Positions 9,327 through 17,459 of a stretch of 55,213 nt of DNA are shown here, one piece after another. The first letter of the stretch is position 1, and every line of letters starts with the position of its first letter. The notes beneath the pieces are model-generated. The model ran no database searches and was not told the DNA's origin. It worked only from the letters and a program-made list of their open reading frames with translations. Origin of the DNA: Candidatus Pararuminococcus gallinarum (GTDB lineage: Bacteria; Bacillota; Clostridia; Oscillospirales; Ruminococcaceae); NCBI GenBank assembly GCA_904419775.1, contig CAJFSX010000010.1:1-55213 (forward strand). Direction: 5' to 3'. A program made the translations under genes and the position numbers.

Positions 9327-9979
9327 GCTTTGTTTTAGGCCTGACCGGCCAGACTGGCGCTGGTAAATCCACCGTATCCGAGACCCTGCGCCAGGAAGGA
9401 ATTGCTGTAATCGACGCGGATTTGGTGGCAAGGCAGGTAGTCTTGCCTGGGATGCCGGTCCTGGTGCGGCTGCGGGAAACCTTTGGCGAGGAGATTATCC
9501 GAGAGGGTGCCCTGGACCGAAAAAAGCTGGGCGGTATCGTCTTTGCCGATCCGGAAAGGCTGAGAACCCTCAATGAGATTATGCTTCCCGTGATCTGTGA
9601 GGAGATAAAGCGGCAGATGGCGCAGCTCTTTTCTCAGGGCAGGGATGTGGTGGTCCTGGATGCCCCCACCCTTTTTGAGAGCGGGGCGGATCAGATGTGT
9701 CAGGAAATCTGCGCTGTCATTGCTCCGGAGGAGGACCGTTGCCGGCGGATTATGGCCCGGGATGGGTTGAGCTATGAGCAGGCTATGGACAGGATTCATA
9801 GCCAGCCGGGAGACGATTTCTTTTATGAACACTGCCATATCATCATCGAAAACAGCGGCAGCCTTCAGGAACTTTATAAAAGCGCTGAAAAGCTTGCCCA
9901 AATGCTAAAGCTGAAAGGAAGACTATGCCAAGACGAATCAAACAGATCTCTCAACGATCAAAGATCTTCTGGATTGTAG
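9323..9979 (+). CDS. coaE: Dephospho-CoA kinase
   Basis: Phosphorylates dephospho-CoA at the 3' hydroxyl, the last step of coenzyme A synthesis. 218 residues with the P-loop GQTGAGKST at 9-17, an early IDADLVAR motif for substrate binding, and the RRIMARDGLS lid region. Start GTG 9323 overlaps the ywlC stop by four bases (GTGA), so translation is coupled. The last 18 codons overlap the following gene by 55 bases; that polar tail (from about residue 200) is longer than usual and probably dispensable. Confidence 0.94.
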   Translation: MSFVLGLTGQTGAGKSTVSETLRQEGIAVIDADLVARQVVLPGMPVLVRLRETFGEEIIREGALDRKKLGGIVFADPERLRTLNEIMLPVICEEIKRQMAQLFSQGRDVVVLDAPTLFESGADQMCQEICAVIAPEEDRCRRIMARDGLSYEQAMDRIHSQPGDDFFYEHCHIIIENSGSLQELYKSAEKLAQMLKLKGRLCQDESNRSLNDQRSSGL

Positions 9980-10545
9980 CGGTTTTGCTGGTGCTGGCTG
10001 TTGTATTGACCTCCCTGTTCTTTGTGGCCAGGGATAAATATTACGAGATAGCCTATCCTTTAAAATATACGGATATTATCGACAAGTATGCCCAGCAAAA
10101 CAATTTGCCCCGTGCCCTTGTCTATGCTGTAGTGCGCTGTGAAAGTGGTTTTGATCCCGAGGCTGTCTCCTCTATTGGAGCCAGGGGACTCATGCAGCTG
10201 ACAGAGGAAACTTTTGATTGGGTGGGCTACCGGATGGGAGACGACCGGGATCTTACTTACGACGACATGTTTAATCCTGAATACAATGTGGAATATGGAA
10301 CCTTCCTTCTGCGCACCCTATTGGATGAGTATGAAACCATCGACAACGCCTTGTGCGGCTATCATGCGGGATGGGGGAGCATCCGCCAGTGGCTGAATGA
10401 CCCCCAATATTCCAGCGATGGGAAAAATATCGACCACATTCCCTATGGAGATACATCCAGTTATGTAGCAAAGGTCAAAAAGACCATGGAAAAATATAAA
10501 GAGCTCTATGATATGAACGAGGAGGTAAGTACCGATGAAAAATGA
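9925..10545 (+). CDS. Membrane-anchored lytic transglycosylase (SLT domain)
   Basis: A 206-residue peptidoglycan lytic transglycosylase. One transmembrane anchor (about 14-34) is followed by an extracytoplasmic SLT domain. The catalytic glutamate is Glu73 in VVRCESGFDP, followed by the family segments GARGLMQL (86-92) and a CGYHAGWG motif. ATG 9925 has AAAGGAAG four to five bases upstream and lies inside the 3' end of coaE (55-base overlap). The N-terminal basic stretch before the membrane helix supports this start. Likely cleaves glycan strands during growth or sporulation. Confidence 0.92.
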   Translation: MPRRIKQISQRSKIFWIVAVLLVLAVVLTSLFFVARDKYYEIAYPLKYTDIIDKYAQQNNLPRALVYAVVRCESGFDPEAVSSIGARGLMQLTEETFDWVGYRMGDDRDLTYDDMFNPEYNVEYGTFLLRTLLDEYETIDNALCGYHAGWGSIRQWLNDPQYSSDGKNIDHIPYGDTSSYVAKVKKTMEKYKELYDMNEEVSTDEK

Positions 10546-11938
10546 GAAAACCGCAGGCCAGCTTCTCCAGGAGCAGCTCTGCGAAAAACCAAAAAACAGC
10601 TATGAAATCATGAGCCAGGAGGATCTTCAGAAAGCAGAGTCCTTCTGTGAAGATTATAAGGTATTCCTAGACCGGGCCAAAACCGAACGGGAAGCTGTGG
10701 AGGCCATTATCGGGATGCTAAAGGGCGCTGGCTATGAGGAATTTGTCCTTGGGAAAAAATATGCCCCTGGGGACAAGGTCTACTATAACAACCGGGGCAA
10801 GGCCCTCATCTGCGCCACCCTGGGTACGGAGCCATTGGAACAGGGCGTATACATCGCCGCCTCCCACATTGACTCCCCCCGGCTGGATTTAAAGCCCCGT
10901 CCGGTCTATGAGGACACCGAGCTCGCCCTCTTTAAGACCCACTATTACGGCGGCATCAAAAAGTACCAGTGGACCGCCATCCCCTTGGCTCTCCACGGCG
11001 TGGTGATCAAACGGGACGGGGAGACGGTGAAGGTCAATATCGGTGAGGACGAGCAGGACCCAATTTTCTGCGTCACCGACCTTCTGCCCCACCTGGCCAC
11101 CGAACAGAGCAAACGGACCTTGGCGGAAGGGGTCAAGGGGGAGGAGCTGAATATCCTCATCGGCAGCCGTCCCTTTAAGGACGACAAGGCCAGCGAAAAG
11201 GTAAAGCTGAATATCCTCTCCATCCTCCACGAGAAATACGGCATGGTGGAAAGCGATTTTCTTTCCGCGGAACTGGTGCTGGTGCCGGCATTTAAAGCCA
11301 AAGACCTGGGCCTTGATCGGAGCATGATCGGCGCTTACGGTCATGACGACCGGGTTTGCGCCTACACTTCTCTTATGGCAACCCTTCACTGCAAGGCGCC
11401 CAAGAAGACCTCTGTTGTCATCTTCGCCGACAAGGAGGAGACGGGCAGCGAGGGAAACACAGGACTGGATTCCCGCTTCCTGGAATACTTCATCAGCGAT
11501 CTGGCAGCCCCCTATAGTGTGGAGGGGAGAACAGTGCTGCAAAATTCCATGTGCCTGTCTGCGGATGTCAATGTAGCCTTTGATCCCACCTTCCCTGACG
11601 TGGTGGAGAGAAGAAATACCGCATATCTCAATTACGGTGTTGTAGTGACCAAATATACCGGCGCCCGGGGCAAAAGCTCCACCAGCGATGCCTCAGCCGA
11701 ATTTATGGGACGGGTCCGCTCTGTATTGGATGGGGCCGGTGTGGTATGGCAGACCGGTGAGCTTGGCAAGGTGGATTTTGGCGGCGGCGGCACCGTGGCC
11801 AAATACATTGCCGGCCTTTCGGTCGATGTCGTGGATGTAGGTGTTCCTGTCCTCTCTATGCATGCACCCTTTGAGGTTGTGGCAAAAAATGATGTATATA
11901 ATACCTATCGGGCCTTCTATGAATTTTTAAATCAATAA
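10535..11938 (+). CDS. M18 family aminopeptidase (aminopeptidase I type)
   Basis: A 467-residue metallo-aminopeptidase predicted to be cytosolic and to remove N-terminal residues from peptides. Zinc-binding signatures are visible: AASHIDSPRL (His111, Asp113), ADKEETGSEG near 297-306 for the catalytic Glu and metal Glu, and a final SMHAPFE histidine near residue 447. Length matches the family. Start ATG 10535 overlaps the transglycosylase stop by 11 bases and has AGGAGG upstream. It is the last gene of the operon; a strong hairpin follows. Confidence 0.95.
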   Translation: MKNEKTAGQLLQEQLCEKPKNSYEIMSQEDLQKAESFCEDYKVFLDRAKTEREAVEAIIGMLKGAGYEEFVLGKKYAPGDKVYYNNRGKALICATLGTEPLEQGVYIAASHIDSPRLDLKPRPVYEDTELALFKTHYYGGIKKYQWTAIPLALHGVVIKRDGETVKVNIGEDEQDPIFCVTDLLPHLATEQSKRTLAEGVKGEELNILIGSRPFKDDKASEKVKLNILSILHEKYGMVESDFLSAELVLVPAFKAKDLGLDRSMIGAYGHDDRVCAYTSLMATLHCKAPKKTSVVIFADKEETGSEGNTGLDSRFLEYFISDLAAPYSVEGRTVLQNSMCLSADVNVAFDPTFPDVVERRNTAYLNYGVVVTKYTGARGKSSTSDASAEFMGRVRSVLDGAGVVWQTGELGKVDFGGGGTVAKYIAGLSVDVVDVGVPVLSMHAPFEVVAKNDVYNTYRAFYEFLNQ

Positions 11939-11951
11939 GCTTGGACGGCAA

Positions 11952-11997
11952 AAATAGGAGGCCGGCGTCGGTGCCCGCCGACGCCGGCCTCCTATTT
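11952..11997 (+). terminator. Perfect 20-bp GC-rich hairpin after the aminopeptidase gene
   Basis: Left arm 11952-11971 and right arm 11978-11997 are exact reverse complements with a 6-base loop. It begins with AAATAGG and ends with CCTATTT. The T run is short, so it is an imperfect rho-independent terminator. It could also be a structured leader of the lysO genes, whose first start is 34 bases downstream. Confidence 0.7.
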
Positions 11998-12030
11998 CTA
12001 TGGGGTTTAGAATGGGAAAGGGAGTCTGAC

Positions 12031-12342
12031 GTGATTTCTGTATTGTTCTTTATGGCTGTGGGCATGTTTGTTGGAGCCAAGCTGTTTCCAGCTAAGCTGC
12101 AAAAGGCCAACAGCATCATCCAGCAGGCCTGTGTATTCCTGCTCATCTTTTCCATGGGGATATCCCTAGGCAGCGGTCCTACCTTTTGGGAGGATCTAAA
12201 GAGTGTGGGCTGGGAGTCGGCGGTTTTTGCTCTCGCGACCATTGGAGGGAGCATTCTATTCGTGGCACTGCTGACCCGGCACGTTTCCGGGAATGCAGGA
12301 GAAGACCAGCAGGATTCCAAAGAAGAGGCGGAAGAAAGATAG
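12031..12342 (+). CDS. LysO family lysine exporter, N-terminal part (DUF340)
   Basis: A 103-residue membrane protein matching the N-terminal part of LysO/YbjE (DUF340), an L-lysine exporter. About three transmembrane helices: an N-terminal one with GMFVGAKLF, one with FLLIFSMGISLG, and one at about 60-82. The C-terminus is acidic and polar. Start GTG 12031 follows AAGGGAG; an in-frame codon at 11941 lies in the upstream hairpin and is rejected. The rest of the transporter is encoded by the next gene, 13 bases on, so the exporter is split into two polypeptides, as in some Clostridia and archaea. Confidence 0.82.
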   Translation: MISVLFFMAVGMFVGAKLFPAKLQKANSIIQQACVFLLIFSMGISLGSGPTFWEDLKSVGWESAVFALATIGGSILFVALLTRHVSGNAGEDQQDSKEEAEER

Positions 12343-12355
12343 AGGATGGAAGAAA

Positions 12356-12958
12356 ATGACCATATTGTTTGCCATCATCAGCCTTGTTGCGGGAGTTAGT
12401 GTAGGGCAGTTTATTCCAGAAAGTGCGGTGGGAATCATCGACAGGGCGTCAGACGCGCTTTTAAATCTGCTGCTGCTTTCGGTGGGCATTACGGTAGGCG
12501 CCAACAAGCTGGTTTTCAAAAAGCTTAAGGAATTTAACCTAAGGATCCTTTACATACCTTTGGGGATTGTGGTGGGATCCCTGCTGTTCGGCAGTATCGC
12601 CGGCGTGCTCATGGGAATGCCGCTGCACACCTCAGCCGCCATTTCTTCGGGACTAGGATGGTACAGCCTTTCCGGTATTATGATGCAGGATCTGGCAGGC
12701 GCACAGATTGGAACTATGACCTTTCTCAGCAATGTATTCCGGGAGATATTTTCTTTTGTTTTGATTCCTCTCATCGCTACTCGGTTCGGACCTTATACGG
12801 CCATCGCACCTGCGGCGGCTACCAGTGAGGATACCACCCTGCCTATTTTGATGAAATACACCAGTGAGGAGGTAGCAGTGGTTGCCGTCCTCAACGGCGT
12901 TATCTGCTCTATTGCAGTGCCCATTCTTATCCCCCTTACCTTCCATCTGCTGCCATAA
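12356..12958 (+). CDS. LysO family lysine exporter, C-terminal part (DUF340)
   Basis: A 200-residue polytopic membrane protein matching the larger C-terminal part of LysO. It carries the conserved LLLLSVGITVGAN helix and the signature SSGLGWYSLSG, then a NVFREIFSF helix and a final TM helix. Start ATG 12356 has GGAAG close upstream; the in-frame start at 12293 overlaps the previous gene and would add a strongly basic stretch, so it is not used. Together with the previous 103-residue protein this gives about 303 residues, close to single-chain LysO (about 299). Substrate lysine is inferred from the family. Confidence 0.85.
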   Translation: MTILFAIISLVAGVSVGQFIPESAVGIIDRASDALLNLLLLSVGITVGANKLVFKKLKEFNLRILYIPLGIVVGSLLFGSIAGVLMGMPLHTSAAISSGLGWYSLSGIMMQDLAGAQIGTMTFLSNVFREIFSFVLIPLIATRFGPYTAIAPAAATSEDTTLPILMKYTSEEVAVVAVLNGVICSIAVPILIPLTFHLLP

Positions 12959-13050
12959 AAGACTTCTTGTATTTCTCTCTGCTTTGCGCTATGCTTATAG
13001 ATACAGACCGGATCTCATTGACAAGTTTGGCAGAGAAGAGGAGGATTTCT

Positions 13051-13395
13051 ATGGTAGTCAAAGCGGCAGAGATGAAGAAGGAAACCCGTAGCGCCTGGCG
13101 GGGCGGAGACGGTGCGATTGATTGCAGGCATCTGGCACCCCAGGGCAATCCGCCTAAGTGGCGTTTTGCGGCTGTATTGGAATTTGATCCTGGTGATTCT
13201 ATCGGGGAACATGTCCACAGCGGTGAAACGGAGCTGTATTATATCATGGAAGGCACAGGGACAGTGTGGGATAACGGAGCCCCTGTGGAGGTAGGTCCGG
13301 GCGACGCCATTTTTACTGGAGGCGGCGCGGCTCACTCCATCAAAAACACAGGGGAAGGTGTAATGCGCCTATTGGCTCTGGTTGTGCAGGAATAA
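13051..13395 (+). CDS. Small cupin-domain protein
   Basis: A 114-residue single cupin. Motif 1 reads GDSIGEHVHSGETELYYIMEG, containing the two metal-binding histidines and a glutamate; motif 2 includes GPGDAIFTGGGAAHSI with its histidine. A complete metal site is therefore expected. Substrate unknown; such proteins range from sugar isomerases to sensors. Start ATG 13051 has GAGGAGG seven bases upstream. Monocistronic, with a terminator just downstream. Confidence 0.85.
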   Translation: MVVKAAEMKKETRSAWRGGDGAIDCRHLAPQGNPPKWRFAAVLEFDPGDSIGEHVHSGETELYYIMEGTGTVWDNGAPVEVGPGDAIFTGGGAAHSIKNTGEGVMRLLALVVQE

Positions 13396-13425
13396 AAGCT
13401 ACACGAAAGAATTAGATGAAAACAT

Positions 13426-13457
13426 AAAAAAGGAACGCTTTTGCGTTCCTTTTTTTG
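13426..13457 (+). terminator. Rho-independent terminator after the cupin gene
   Basis: Stem AAAAAAGGAACGC / GCGTTCCTTTTTT with a TTTT loop and a run of seven T. It isolates the cupin gene from the rpoB promoter 34 bases later. Confidence 0.95.
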
Positions 13458-13490
13458 TTTCGTTGGATGGCAAAACACGCCAAAATGTCC

Positions 13491-13519
13491 TTGACATCGG
13501 CTTCTTGCTATTATATAAT
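13491..13519 (+). promoter_or_regulatory. Consensus sigma-A promoter of rpoBC
   Basis: Perfect TTGACA (13491-13496), 17-base spacer, perfect TATAAT (13514-13519). The 5' leader is about 155 bases long. The rplKAJL genes that often precede rpoB are absent, so rpoB starts its own transcription unit here. Confidence 0.93.
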
Positions 13520-13682
13520 AATATACTGTATCAAAATGGCTATACGCGCCCTAATCACAAAGTATTATAGCACAGGATACAAAGGATTTCAATACGAATC
13601 AGCAAATCTGACAGAAAGATATGGGGCTTCCTGTTTGGTTTGTATAAAAAGGTTGGCAAATAGACGAATGGAGTGTGAGCCT

Positions 13683-16600
13683 ATGGTGAATGTCAAGCCG
13701 GTGCAACTCGGAAAGACGACCCGCATGAGTTTTGCTAGGATCAATGAGGTCCTGGACATGCCCAATCTGATCGAGGTGCAGAAGAATTCCTACAGATGGT
13801 TCCTGGAAGAAGGGTTGAAGGAAGTATTTCGTGATATTTCCGCAATCACGGATTATACCGGTAACCTGGTTCTGGATTTTATCGACTACCGCTTGGATGA
13901 CAAACCAAAGTACTCGGTGGAAGAGTGCAAGGAGAGAGATGTAACCTACGCCGCACCTCTGCGGGTCCGCGCCCGCCTGCTCAATAAGGAGACAGGCGAG
14001 GTCAAGGAGCAGGAAATCTTTATGGGAGATTTCCCCATCATGACCGAAAGCGGTACCTTCATCATCAACGGCGCCGAGCGTGTTATTGTTTCTCAGTTAG
14101 TCCGTTCTCCGGGCATCTACTACGGTATGACCTATGACAAGACGGGCAAAAAGCTGTTCACCTCCACCGTCATCCCGAACCGGGGCGCGTGGCTAGAATA
14201 TGAGACTGACTCCAACGATATCTTCTATGTCAGAATCGATAAGAATAGAAAGATCCCTGTCACCACCTTTATCCGGGCTCTGGGTCTGGGCAGCGATCAG
14301 GAAATTCTGGACTTTTTCGGCGAGGATGAGCGCATCCTGGCCACCATCCAGAAGGATGCCACCAAGAATATGGAAGAGGCGCTTCTGGAGGTATACCGGC
14401 GGCTGCGTCCTGGTGAGCCTCCCACAGTGGAAAGCGCCCAGTCCCATATTGACGCGCTGTTCTTCGATCCCCGTAGATATGACCTGTCCAGAGTAGGACG
14501 TTATAAATACAATAAGAAGCTGGCGATTTCCGCCCGAATTGCAGGCCGGAAACTGGCGGCTGTTGTTGTCAACCCATTGACCGGTGAGATCATGGGAGAG
14601 GAAGGGGAAATCCTCACCCGTGAAAAGGCTTTGGCCATTGAAAAGGCCGGCGTGGATACCGCCTATATTGATGTGGAGGGCACTGTAGTCAAGGTCATCT
14701 CCAACGGTATGGTGGATTTAAACGACTATTTCCCCGATGTGGATGCCAAGGCATTGGGCATCAATGAAAAGGTCCGTTTCTGCGTAGTCCAGGAGATCCT
14801 GGAGCAGAACTTGGAAGGCGACGCACTGAATGATATGATCGTCTCCCGGGCTGATGACCTTATTCCGAAACATATTATTAAAGCAGATATTCTTGCTTCT
14901 ATCAACTATATCAACAATCTGGCGATGGAAGTGGGAAAAATCGACGACATCGACCATCTGGGTAACCGCCGTATCCGCAGCGTGGGTGAGCTTTTGCAAA
15001 ACCAGTTCCGCATTGGTTTTTCCAGAATGGAGCGCGTTATCCGTGAGCGGATGACCATCCAGGCCCAGGATATGGATGTCATCACCCCCCAGGCGCTGAT
15101 CAATATCCGCCCGGTGGTGGCCGCCATCAAGGAGTTCTTCGGATCTTCGCCCCTTTCCCAGTTTATGGATCAGACCAACCCCTTGGCGGAACTGACCCAT
15201 AAGCGCCGTCTTTCCGCGTTGGGCCCTGGCGGTCTTTCCCGTGACCGTGCCGGATTTGAGGTCCGTGACGTGCACTACAGCCACTACGGCCGTATGTGCC
15301 CCATTGAGACCCCAGAAGGTCCTAACATCGGTTTGATCTCCTATCTTGCAACCTTTGCAAAGATCAATGAATACGGCTTTGTAGAAGCGCCTTATCGCCG
15401 GGTGGATAAGGAAACCGGCGTCATCCTGGACGAGGTAGTCTATATGACCGCCGATGTGGAGGATGATTATATTGTCGCCCAGGCCAACGAGCCTATTGAC
15501 GAAAATGGACGCTTTGTGAGACCCAGAGTTAACGCCCGTTACCGGGATGAGATCATCGAGGTAGAGCGGGAGCGGGTAGACTTCATGGATGTTTCCCCCA
15601 AAATGGTCGTCTCTGTAGCGACAGCCATGATCCCCTTCCTGGAAAACGACGACGCCAACCGCGCTCTGATGGGCTCCAACATGCAGCGGCAGGCTGTGCC
15701 GCTTCTCAAAACCCAGTCCCCCATCGTAGGCACTGGCATGGAGTATAAGGCTGCTGTGGATTCCGGCGTTGTGGTGCTTTCCAAACACGACGGCGTGGTG
15801 GAGCGTGTTTCCGCCGACGAAGTAGTCATCCGCACCGACGACGGAGAACTGCATCCCTACCACCTGATTAAGTTCCTCCGCTCTAACCAAGGCACCTGCA
15901 CCAACCAGCGTCCCATTGTGAACCGCGGTGAGCGTGTCAAGGTAGGCCAGGTCATCGCTGACGGCCCTGCTACCTGCAACGGCGAGATCAGCTTGGGTAA
16001 AAATGTTCTCATCGGCTTTATGACCTGGGAGGGTTACAACTACGAGGACGCAGTCCTCATCAATGAAAAAATTGTACGGGATGATGTGTTTACATCCATC
16101 CACATTGAAGAATATGAAATCGAGGCCAGAGACACCAAGCTCGGGCCTGAGGAAATCACCCGGGATATCCCCAACGTGGGCGAGGATGCCCTTAAAGATC
16201 TTAACGACATGGGTATCATCCGGGTAGGCGCCGAGGTGCGCGCCGGAGATATTCTGGTGGGTAAGGTTACCCCCAAGGGAGAGACAGAGCTTACCGCCGA
16301 AGAACGCCTGCTCCGCGCTATCTTTGGCGAGAAGGCGAGAGAGGTTAGGGATACCTCCCTCCGTGTTCCCCACGGCGAATATGGTATTGTGGTGGATGTC
16401 AAAGTCTTTACCCGTGAAAATTCCGACGAACTTTCTCCTGGTGTCAACATGGTAGTCCGCTGCTATATCGCTCAGAAGAGAAAGATTTCTGTCGGCGACA
16501 AGATGGCTGGACGTCATGGTAACAAGGGTGTTGTTTCCCGTATCCTTCCTCAGGAGGATATGCCTTTCCTGCCCGACGGCACACCGTTGGATATCGTCCT

Positions 16601-17447
16601 GAATCCTCTGGGCGTTCCGTCCCGTATGAACATTGGACAGGTACTGGAAGTCCATCTGGGTTATGCCGCCGCCGCTTTGGGCTGGAAGGTCATGACGCCG
16701 GTCTTTGACGGCGCTCACGAGGCGGATATCCGCGACTGCCTGAGAGAGGCGGGACTGAGAGAAGACGGAAAGACCATTCTCTATGATGGCCGGACCGGTG
16801 AGCCTTTTGACAACCCAGTTACCGTCGGATATATGTACTTCTTAAAACTGCATCACCTGGTTGACGATAAAATCCATGCCCGTTCTACCGGCCCCTACAG
16901 CCTGGTTACCCAGCAGCCGTTGGGTGGTAAAGCCCAGTTTGGTGGTCAGCGTTTCGGTGAGATGGAAGTTTGGGCTCTGGAGGCTTACGGCGCAGCCTAT
17001 ACCCTCCAGGAGATTCTGACGGTGAAGTCCGACGACGTGGTGGGACGTGTCAAGACCTACGAAGCCATTGTCAAGGGCCAGAACGTGCCCAAGCCCGGTA
17101 TTCCTGAATCCTTCAAGGTGCTTATTAAGGAGCTGCAGTCTCTCTGTCTGGATGTCAAGGTTCTTGACGCCAACAACGAGGAGATTGACCTGAAACAGTC
17201 CTTTGACGACGATGAGGATATGGGCCTTGCTCCGGTGGAGGAGCCCTCTACCTTTGAGAATCAGGAAGTGGAAGTCGAGGAGGACATGGACGGCTACGCT
17301 GTGGAAGAGCCGGAAATCGACGAGATTGACGACGAGGCGGTTTTCAATGCGCTGGATATGTTTGATCTCGACGACGGCGATGATGTGGTCGATGTGGAAA
17401 ACGACCTGGGCGTAGACATTGCGGATTTGGATGACGAAAATCTATAA
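13683..17447 (+). CDS. rpoB: DNA-directed RNA polymerase subunit beta
   Basis: The beta subunit forms one half of the RNA polymerase active cleft. 1254 residues from ATG 13683, which follows GGAG by nine bases; the in-frame extension to 13455 crosses the promoter and is rejected. The rifampicin-binding cluster is wild type (Asp496 in FMDQTNP, His506, Ser511 in RRLSALG, equivalent to E. coli 516, 526 and 531). [15 protein letters not shown] follows, and [12 protein letters not shown] lies later. The final 80 residues (1175-1254) hold 36 Asp/Glu and no Lys or Arg, an unusually long acidic tail. rpoC follows after 12 bases. Confidence 0.99.
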   Translation: MVNVKPVQLGKTTRMSFARINEVLDMPNLIEVQKNSYRWFLEEGLKEVFRDISAITDYTGNLVLDFIDYRLDDKPKYSVEECKERDVTYAAPLRVRARLLNKETGEVKEQEIFMGDFPIMTESGTFIINGAERVIVSQLVRSPGIYYGMTYDKTGKKLFTSTVIPNRGAWLEYETDSNDIFYVRIDKNRKIPVTTFIRALGLGSDQEILDFFGEDERILATIQKDATKNMEEALLEVYRRLRPGEPPTVESAQSHIDALFFDPRRYDLSRVGRYKYNKKLAISARIAGRKLAAVVVNPLTGEIMGEEGEILTREKALAIEKAGVDTAYIDVEGTVVKVISNGMVDLNDYFPDVDAKALGINEKVRFCVVQEILEQNLEGDALNDMIVSRADDLIPKHIIKADILASINYINNLAMEVGKIDDIDHLGNRRIRSVGELLQNQFRIGFSRMERVIRERMTIQAQDMDVITPQALINIRPVVAAIKEFFGSSPLSQFMDQTNPLAELTHKRRLSALGPGGLSRDRAGFEVRDVHYSHYGRMCPIETPEGPNIGLISYLATFAKINEYGFVEAPYRRVDKETGVILDEVVYMTADVEDDYIVAQANEPIDENGRFVRPRVNARYRDEIIEVERERVDFMDVSPKMVVSVATAMIPFLENDDANRALMGSNMQRQAVPLLKTQSPIVGTGMEYKAAVDSGVVVLSKHDGVVERVSADEVVIRTDDGELHPYHLIKFLRSNQGTCTNQRPIVNRGERVKVGQVIADGPATCNGEISLGKNVLIGFMTWEGYNYEDAVLINEKIVRDDVFTSIHIEEYEIEARDTKLGPEEITRDIPNVGEDALKDLNDMGIIRVGAEVRAGDILVGKVTPKGETELTAEERLLRAIFGEKAREVRDTSLRVPHGEYGIVVDVKVFTRENSDELSPGVNMVVRCYIAQKRKISVGDKMAGRHGNKGVVSRILPQEDMPFLPDGTPLDIVLNPLGVPSRMNIGQVLEVHLGYAAAALGWKVMTPVFDGAHEADIRDCLREAGLREDGKTILYDGRTGEPFDNPVTVGYMYFLKLHHLVDDKIHARSTGPYSLVTQQPLGGKAQFGGQRFGEMEVWALEAYGAAYTLQEILTVKSDDVVGRVKTYEAIVKGQNVPKPGIPESFKVLIKELQSLCLDVKVLDANNEEIDLKQSFDDDEDMGLAPVEEPSTFENQEVEVEEDMDGYAVEEPEIDEIDDEAVFNALDMFDLDDGDDVVDVENDLGVDIADLDDENL

Positions 17448-17459
17448 GGGGGTCGCAAT

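Noticed and set aside
13455..13682. 76-residue N-terminal extension of RpoB
   Set aside because: It spans the consensus promoter and the preceding terminator; ATG 13683 matches the family start.
15168..15215. Rifampicin-resistance mutations in rpoB
   Set aside because: Asp496, His506 and Ser511 are all wild type.
14718..16718. Minus-strand 666-codon frame antisense to rpoB
   Set aside because: Antisense shadow of a fully conserved gene, with no family resemblance.
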